DNA from: Enterococcus pallens ATCC BAA-351
GTDB lineage: Bacteria; Bacillota; Bacilli; Lactobacillales; Enterococcaceae
Direction of reading: 5' to 3'
Assembly (NCBI RefSeq): GCF_000407485.1
Contig: NZ_ASWD01000005.1
Location: 1-64,000, forward strand
DNA length: 64,000 nucleotides
Position 1 is the stretch's first letter, and each line of letters opens with the position of its first letter. Of the stretch, positions 60,272 through 64,000 are shown piece after piece. Position numbers and translations under genes: made by a program. The notes beneath the pieces are model-generated. The model searched no databases. It was not told the origin of the DNA and saw only the letters and a list, made by a program, of their open reading frames with translations.

Positions 60272-61447
60272 ATGAAAAAAGTGACAATTGCTTTGATCGG
60301 CGCTGGATTTGCTGGGAATTTCCATACAAATTCCTACAACAAGGTGAGCGGTGTGGATTTACGAATCAAGTATGTTTATGACAACGACCAGGAACGTGCA
60401 CAACAGCTATGTGACAAATGGGACATCATTGAAGAAGTAGCTGCCAGCTACCAGCAAGTGCTGGAAGACCCTGAAGTGGATGTGGTGGATATTATCACAC
60501 CACCAGTTACTCACTTAGGCTTGGCTTATGAAGCATTGGATGCTAATAAACACGTGATCTGCGAAAAGCCCTTAACAGGTTATTTTGGCGAAGAGGGTGA
60601 CGAAGAGCCAATTGGTTTAAAAGTGCCTAAGGCGAAAATGTATGAAAGTCTACTTAAAAATATTGACGAATGCCGTAAGAAATTTGAAGCATCAGATCGG
60701 TTATTTATGTATGCTGAAAACTATGTGTACTCACCAAATATCTTACGTTCAGCTGAAATGATTGAAGCTAAAAAGAGCAAAATTATGTACATGAAGGGTG
60801 AGGAAAGCATTCGTTCGTCCACTTCACCAGCTTCTGCTTACTGGTCACTAGCGGGCGGCGGTTCATTAATTCGACTTGGCAGCCATCCAATTGGCGGTAT
60901 GTTGTTCTTAAAGCAAATTGAAGCAAAAGCTCGTGGTGAAGAAATTGGTGTACAAAGTGTGGTGGCTGAAACTGGCCGTTTGGCTCCAAGCTTGAATGAA
61001 CATGATAAACGCTATTTCCCAGCGAAATCTATCGATACTGAAGATTTTGCGACAGTCATCATTACCTTTACAGATGGCACGAAAGCTATCTCAATTTCTA
61101 ACGACAACACATTAGGTGGTGTGAAGAATTACGTGGAGGTTTATACTAACGACAGTGCTTTGGTGAACAATATTACACCAGCGGATAACCTATCGACTTA
61201 CTTCTTGGACCAAGATGATTTAGACGATGTCTACATTTCTGAACAGCTGCAGGACAAAACAGGCTGGAACAAAGTCTTTGTTGCGGAAGAAACGTTGCGA
61301 GGATATTTGGCCCAATTTCAAGATTTTGCCGAATGTGTGGCAGAAAATCGCCAACCACTATCCGGTTTGGACCTTGCTTATGATACAATAAAAATTATCT
61401 ATGCGGCTTATCTGTCAGCAGAAGAAGGACGCAGGGTAGATTTTTAA
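60272..61447 (+). CDS. Gfo/Idh/MocA-family oxidoreductase
   Basis: 391 aa; ATG 60272 with GGAGGAAT. The Rossmann NAD(P)-binding start is KVTIALIGAGFAGNFHTNSY. The DVVDIITPPVTHLGLAYEAL and KHVICEKPLTGYFG blocks follow, with the conserved EKP. The second domain has AENYVYSPNILRSAEMI and GGGSLIRLGSHPIGGMLFLK. Members oxidise sugars, inositols or related hydroxy acids. It is co-transcribed with type I dehydroquinate dehydratase under a divergent LysR, so the substrate may be a quinate/shikimate-like cyclohexane; that is inference. Confidence 0.88.
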   Translation: MKKVTIALIGAGFAGNFHTNSYNKVSGVDLRIKYVYDNDQERAQQLCDKWDIIEEVAASYQQVLEDPEVDVVDIITPPVTHLGLAYEALDANKHVICEKPLTGYFGEEGDEEPIGLKVPKAKMYESLLKNIDECRKKFEASDRLFMYAENYVYSPNILRSAEMIEAKKSKIMYMKGEESIRSSTSPASAYWSLAGGGSLIRLGSHPIGGMLFLKQIEAKARGEEIGVQSVVAETGRLAPSLNEHDKRYFPAKSIDTEDFATVIITFTDGTKAISISNDNTLGGVKNYVEVYTNDSALVNNITPADNLSTYFLDQDDLDDVYISEQLQDKTGWNKVFVAEETLRGYLAQFQDFAECVAENRQPLSGLDLAYDTIKIIYAAYLSAEEGRRVDF

Positions 61448-61467
61448 GAAAGAAGTGATAACTTAAG

Positions 61468-62214
61468 ATGGAAACTGTAACTGTTGAAAATGTAACCTTA
61501 GGTGAAGGACTGCCGAAAGTAATCGTTCCTTTAGTAGGAAAGACGCGGGAAGAAATTTTGCAAGAAGCCGAAATCGCTGTAGCCAGCAACTGTGATATCA
61601 TTGAATGGCGAATTGATCACTTTGAAGAAATTACTGATTTTGCGAAAGCAGCAGAATTTGTGAAAGAAGTGAAAGCGGCTGTGAAAATGCCTTTATTGGT
61701 TACCTTCCGTACAGCAAAAGAAGGCGGCGTTTGTCCGATGGATGACGCACAATACTTCGAAATGTATAACGCATTCCTGGAGCAAGGCAGCTTTGATTTA
61801 TTGGACGTTGAATTGTTTATGCCAGAAGCTGAAGTGGCAGAATTAGTGAAAGCAGCTCATGATAAAGGCGTAAAAATCGTGATGTGCAACCACGACTTTG
61901 ACAAAACACCGCCAAAAGAAGAAATCATCACTCGACTACGTGCTATGCAAGACAAAGGCGCAGACATTTGCAAGATTGCGGTAATGCCGCAAACTACTCA
62001 TGATGTGATTGTTCTATTGGATGCTACACAAGAAATGTATCATAATTATGCAAAACAACCACTAATCACAATGTCTATGGGCAAACTAGGTGTTGTCAGC
62101 CGTATTTCTGGTGCAACATTCGGCTCAGCAGCAACCTTTGGAGCAGCGAAAAAAGCTTCAGCACCAGGACAAGTTTCAGTTGGCGAACTACGCACGATTT
62201 TAGAAACATTATAG
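61468..62214 (+). CDS. aroD: Type I 3-dehydroquinate dehydratase
   Basis: 248 aa; ATG 61468 about 10 bases after an AGAAGTGATAA purine stretch. Class I aldolase-type barrel with the Schiff-base Lys in ADICKIAVMPQTTHD near 169, the catalytic His in VMCNHDFDKTP near 141, and IIEWRIDHFE and TFRTAKEGG substrate-site blocks. It dehydrates 3-dehydroquinate to 3-dehydroshikimate. The neighbouring oxidoreductase and the divergent LysR suggest a catabolic quinate/shikimate-type use, although it could also serve aromatic amino-acid synthesis. Confidence 0.93.
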   Translation: METVTVENVTLGEGLPKVIVPLVGKTREEILQEAEIAVASNCDIIEWRIDHFEEITDFAKAAEFVKEVKAAVKMPLLVTFRTAKEGGVCPMDDAQYFEMYNAFLEQGSFDLLDVELFMPEAEVAELVKAAHDKGVKIVMCNHDFDKTPPKEEIITRLRAMQDKGADICKIAVMPQTTHDVIVLLDATQEMYHNYAKQPLITMSMGKLGVVSRISGATFGSAATFGAAKKASAPGQVSVGELRTILETL

Positions 62215-62222
62215 GAAGTATT

Positions 62223-62256
62223 AAGATCAGGTGAGCGATTGCCTGGTCTTTTTTTG
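62223..62256 (+). terminator. Intrinsic terminator after aroD
   Basis: AAGATCAGG (62223-62231) pairs with CCTGGTCTT (62242-62250) with one G-T wobble, 10-base loop, then TTTTT. Confidence 0.85.
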
Positions 62257-62413
62257 ATGAATCGCCTTTTCAGACTTGTTTGCTGCTTCAGTGCTGAATG
62301 AATTTGAAAAGGCTTTTTTGTGTATAAATGAATAAAATTGTGCATATCGAGGGTTTAATAGTGGAATAGTGAATAAATTTGCGCAATTTGGTGAAAAAGT
62401 TTATAAAAAAGCA

Positions 62414-62442
62414 TTGACTTATTCATGTTAGAATTCTATAAT
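62414..62442 (+). promoter_or_regulatory. Strong sigma-A promoter of argCJ
   Basis: -35 TTGACT (62414-62419), 17-base spacer, perfect -10 TATAAT (62437-62442). It is the best promoter in the window by consensus match. Confidence 0.88.
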
Positions 62443-62461
62443 CATAAACTATACAACTACT

Positions 62462-62481
62462 AATTGCATTTTTATGCAATT
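62462..62481 (+). promoter_or_regulatory. ArgR/AhrC-box-like palindrome
   Basis: AATTGCATTTTTATGCAATT is a near-perfect inverted repeat just downstream of the argC promoter. Its TGCAT-TTTT-ATGCA core fits the ARG-box style (TGAATWWWWATTCA). It sits in the 5' leader, where binding of an arginine repressor would block transcription. Confidence 0.55.
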
Positions 62482-62498
62482 TGATCGGAGGGTTTTGA

Positions 62499-63530
62499 GT
62501 GAAAGTATCAATTATCGGTGTGACTGGCTACAGCGGATTAGAATTACTGCGTTTATTGAATAATCATCCAGCTGTAGAAATTGTTTCAATCCACAGTCAT
62601 TCACAAAACGGGGAAGCGATCGATCGACGATTCCCACATTTGAAACATCTGATCGAATTGCCTTTAGAAGAAGTCGATCCTGAGAAAATTATGGCCCAGG
62701 CAGATTTAGTATTTTTCGCGGCTCCATCTGGGGTAGCCAAAGATCAAGCACTACCTTTTATCGAAAAACAGTTTCCAGTGATTGATTTATCTGGCGACTA
62801 TCGTTTGAAAAATCCAGCGCAGTATGAAAAATGGTACGGCAAATCCAGCGCACCTGTTTCAGCCTTAGAACAGGCAACTTACGGCTTGGCTGATTTCCAA
62901 CTGCCGAAGGATTTGAAGCTGATTGCTAACCCTGGCTGTTACGCCACTGCAGCAATCTTATCCGTTGCTCCATTAGTGAAGCAGCAGCTGATTGAAAAGA
63001 ACTCGATTATCTTTGATGGTAAGTCAGGCTTATCAGGTGCAGGCAAGAAGCTTTCTGAAGCAGCTCATTATACTGAAGCGAACGACAACATGTCGGTTTA
63101 CAAATTGAATCAGCACCAGCATATTCCAGAAATTGTCCAACAGCTGCAGGCATGGGATGCTGAAATTCCAGCGGTTCAGTTTTCGACAGCTTTGATTCCA
63201 GTGACTCGTGGAATTTTGATGACCACCTATTGTAAAGCTAAAGCTGGTGTTACTGGCAGCGAAGTTCGCGAAGCTTTTGAAGCAGAGTATGGCAATAAAC
63301 CATTTATTCGCCTGCAGGAGGGCCAAGATTTCCCTTGCATCAAGCAAGTGGTAGGCTCCAACTACTGTGACATTGGCATGGCTTATAATGAAGCAACTCA
63401 GACGATAACGGTAATTAGCGTAATTGACAACCTAGTCAAAGGCGCAGCCGGCCAAGCAATTCAAAACTTGAACTTACTAATGAATCTACCGGAAACGACT
63501 GGCTTAGAGCTGGTACCTGTTTATCCGTAA
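62499..63530 (+). CDS. argC: N-acetyl-gamma-glutamyl-phosphate reductase
   Basis: 343 aa from GTG 62499, with CGGAGGG 8-9 bases upstream. NADP-binding IGVTGYSGLELLRLLNNHP at the start, VFFAAPSGVAKD, VIDLSGDYRL, and the catalytic Cys in NPGCYATAAILS near 148. GKSGLSGAGKKLS and HQHIPEI also fit ArgC. It reduces N-acetylglutamyl phosphate to the semialdehyde in arginine synthesis. argJ begins 18 bases after the stop. Confidence 0.95.
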   Translation: MKVSIIGVTGYSGLELLRLLNNHPAVEIVSIHSHSQNGEAIDRRFPHLKHLIELPLEEVDPEKIMAQADLVFFAAPSGVAKDQALPFIEKQFPVIDLSGDYRLKNPAQYEKWYGKSSAPVSALEQATYGLADFQLPKDLKLIANPGCYATAAILSVAPLVKQQLIEKNSIIFDGKSGLSGAGKKLSEAAHYTEANDNMSVYKLNQHQHIPEIVQQLQAWDAEIPAVQFSTALIPVTRGILMTTYCKAKAGVTGSEVREAFEAEYGNKPFIRLQEGQDFPCIKQVVGSNYCDIGMAYNEATQTITVISVIDNLVKGAAGQAIQNLNLLMNLPETTGLELVPVYP

Positions 63531-63548
63531 CAACAAAGGAGAAGACTT

Positions 63549-64000
63549 ATGAATATAATTGATGGAACAATCGCCAGTCCGAAAGGCTTTCAGGCCACTG
63601 GCTTACACTGTGGATTAAAGAAAAACAAATTAGACTTAGGAGTAATTTACTCTGAAAAAGCTGCGAAGGCCGCAGCAGTTTACACCACCAACCAAGTGAA
63701 GGCAGCACCAATTTATGTAACAAAAGAAGCAATGCAGGAACCAACGATTCAAGCCGTAGTCGTTAACTCAGGCTACGCCAATGCTTGCACTGGTGAAATC
63801 GGCTTAGTTCATGCAAAACAAATGCAACAGGCCACAGCGGATCACTTAGGTGTTACAGCTGATAAAGTAGCCGTTGCTTCCACTGGAGTTATTGGTAAGA
63901 TTATGCCAATCGAATTGGTGGAGCAAGGCATTCAAAAGGTGGATATGGACGATTGCGAGCCTTACCACTTCCATGAAGCAATTATGACAACTGATACCAC
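63549..64000 (+). CDS. argJ: Ornithine acetyltransferase (bifunctional ArgJ), 3' end outside window
   Basis: ATG 63549 with AAAGGAG at 63535-63541; the frame is open to the end of the window (about 150 codons visible). ArgJ features: the IDGTIASPKGFQATGLHCGL start, SEKAAKAAAVYTTNQVKAAP, VVNSGYANACTGEIG and VAVASTGVIGKIMP. The nucleophile Thr at the autocleavage site lies beyond the visible part. It transfers acetyl from N-acetylornithine to glutamate. The argC-argJ order is usual for arginine operons of Bacillota. Confidence 0.94.
   Translation, partial: MNIIDGTIASPKGFQATGLHCGLKKNKLDLGVIYSEKAAKAAAVYTTNQVKAAPIYVTKEAMQEPTIQAVVVNSGYANACTGEIGLVHAKQMQQATADHLGVTADKVAVASTGVIGKIMPIELVEQGIQKVDMDDCEPYHFHEAIMTTDT

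Noticed and set aside
1-64000. tRNA, rRNA or CRISPR array
   Set aside because: No cloverleaf-like sequence, conserved rRNA segment or regularly spaced direct repeats were seen on reading both strands.

Overview
The window is low-GC Gram-positive (Bacillota) DNA. AGGAGG ribosome binding sites, PTS operons, a BglG/LicT antiterminator, heterodimeric ABC exporters, SipW-dependent matrix proteins and a sortase LPQTG protein suggest Lactobacillales, most likely an Enterococcus or close relative. The genus is an inference from gene content; no rRNA, tRNA, CRISPR array, insertion sequence or complete prophage was seen.

Layout. 1-11.6 kb: a same-strand cluster with a CapA-like protein (cut by the window edge), a WavE-like protein, two tandem pairs of [inactive DD-peptidase-like domain + MurF-like ligase] and [jelly-roll domain + circularly permuted S11-type DD-peptidase], then a D-Ala-D-Ala ligase. 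This is the best candidate for an undescribed system: Ddl makes D-Ala-D-Ala, MurF-like enzymes ligate it, and DD-peptidase folds bind or cleave it, here outside peptidoglycan synthesis. 11.8-15.7 kb: two paralogous secreted HExxH metallopeptidases around a hexapeptide acyltransferase. 16.1-18.8 kb: a three-gene phage-tail-derived module with a subtilisin-like protease, preceded by a LexA-box-like site beside the -10. 19-27.3 kb: ankyrin and DUF proteins, a LysR regulator and a heterodimeric ABC exporter.

27.5-35.9 kb: M81 and M24-like peptidase-family proteins, an RpiR regulator, and a beta-glucoside PTS locus (GH1, EIIA, LicT-type antiterminator, EIIBC) with a RAT element overlapping a potential anti-Shine-Dalgarno. 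36.5-46.9 kb: a surface-matrix locus with coiled-coil protein, two different signal peptidases, a glucosaminidase, three BsaA/TasA-like proteins, an LPQTG protein, and two unusual regulators (a membrane-anchored degenerate serine-recombinase-like protein and a winged-helix protein). 47-50.7 kb: a large beta-helix adhesin-like protein and an LRR lipoprotein candidate. 51.3-56.3 kb: a PTS operon with a TIM-barrel isomerase, a ribulose-phosphate-3-epimerase family enzyme, RpiB and a DeoR regulator, fitting an allose/allulose-type route. 56.5-59 kb: small membrane proteins, AraC/GyrI and DUF3788. 59-62.2 kb: LysR divergent from a Gfo/Idh oxidoreductase and type I dehydroquinate dehydratase. 62.4-64 kb: argC and the start of argJ behind a strong promoter and an ArgR-like palindrome.

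Start codons were chosen by Shine-Dalgarno spacing, so several differ from the longest open frame. Functional names rest on motifs read by eye; no database search was run.
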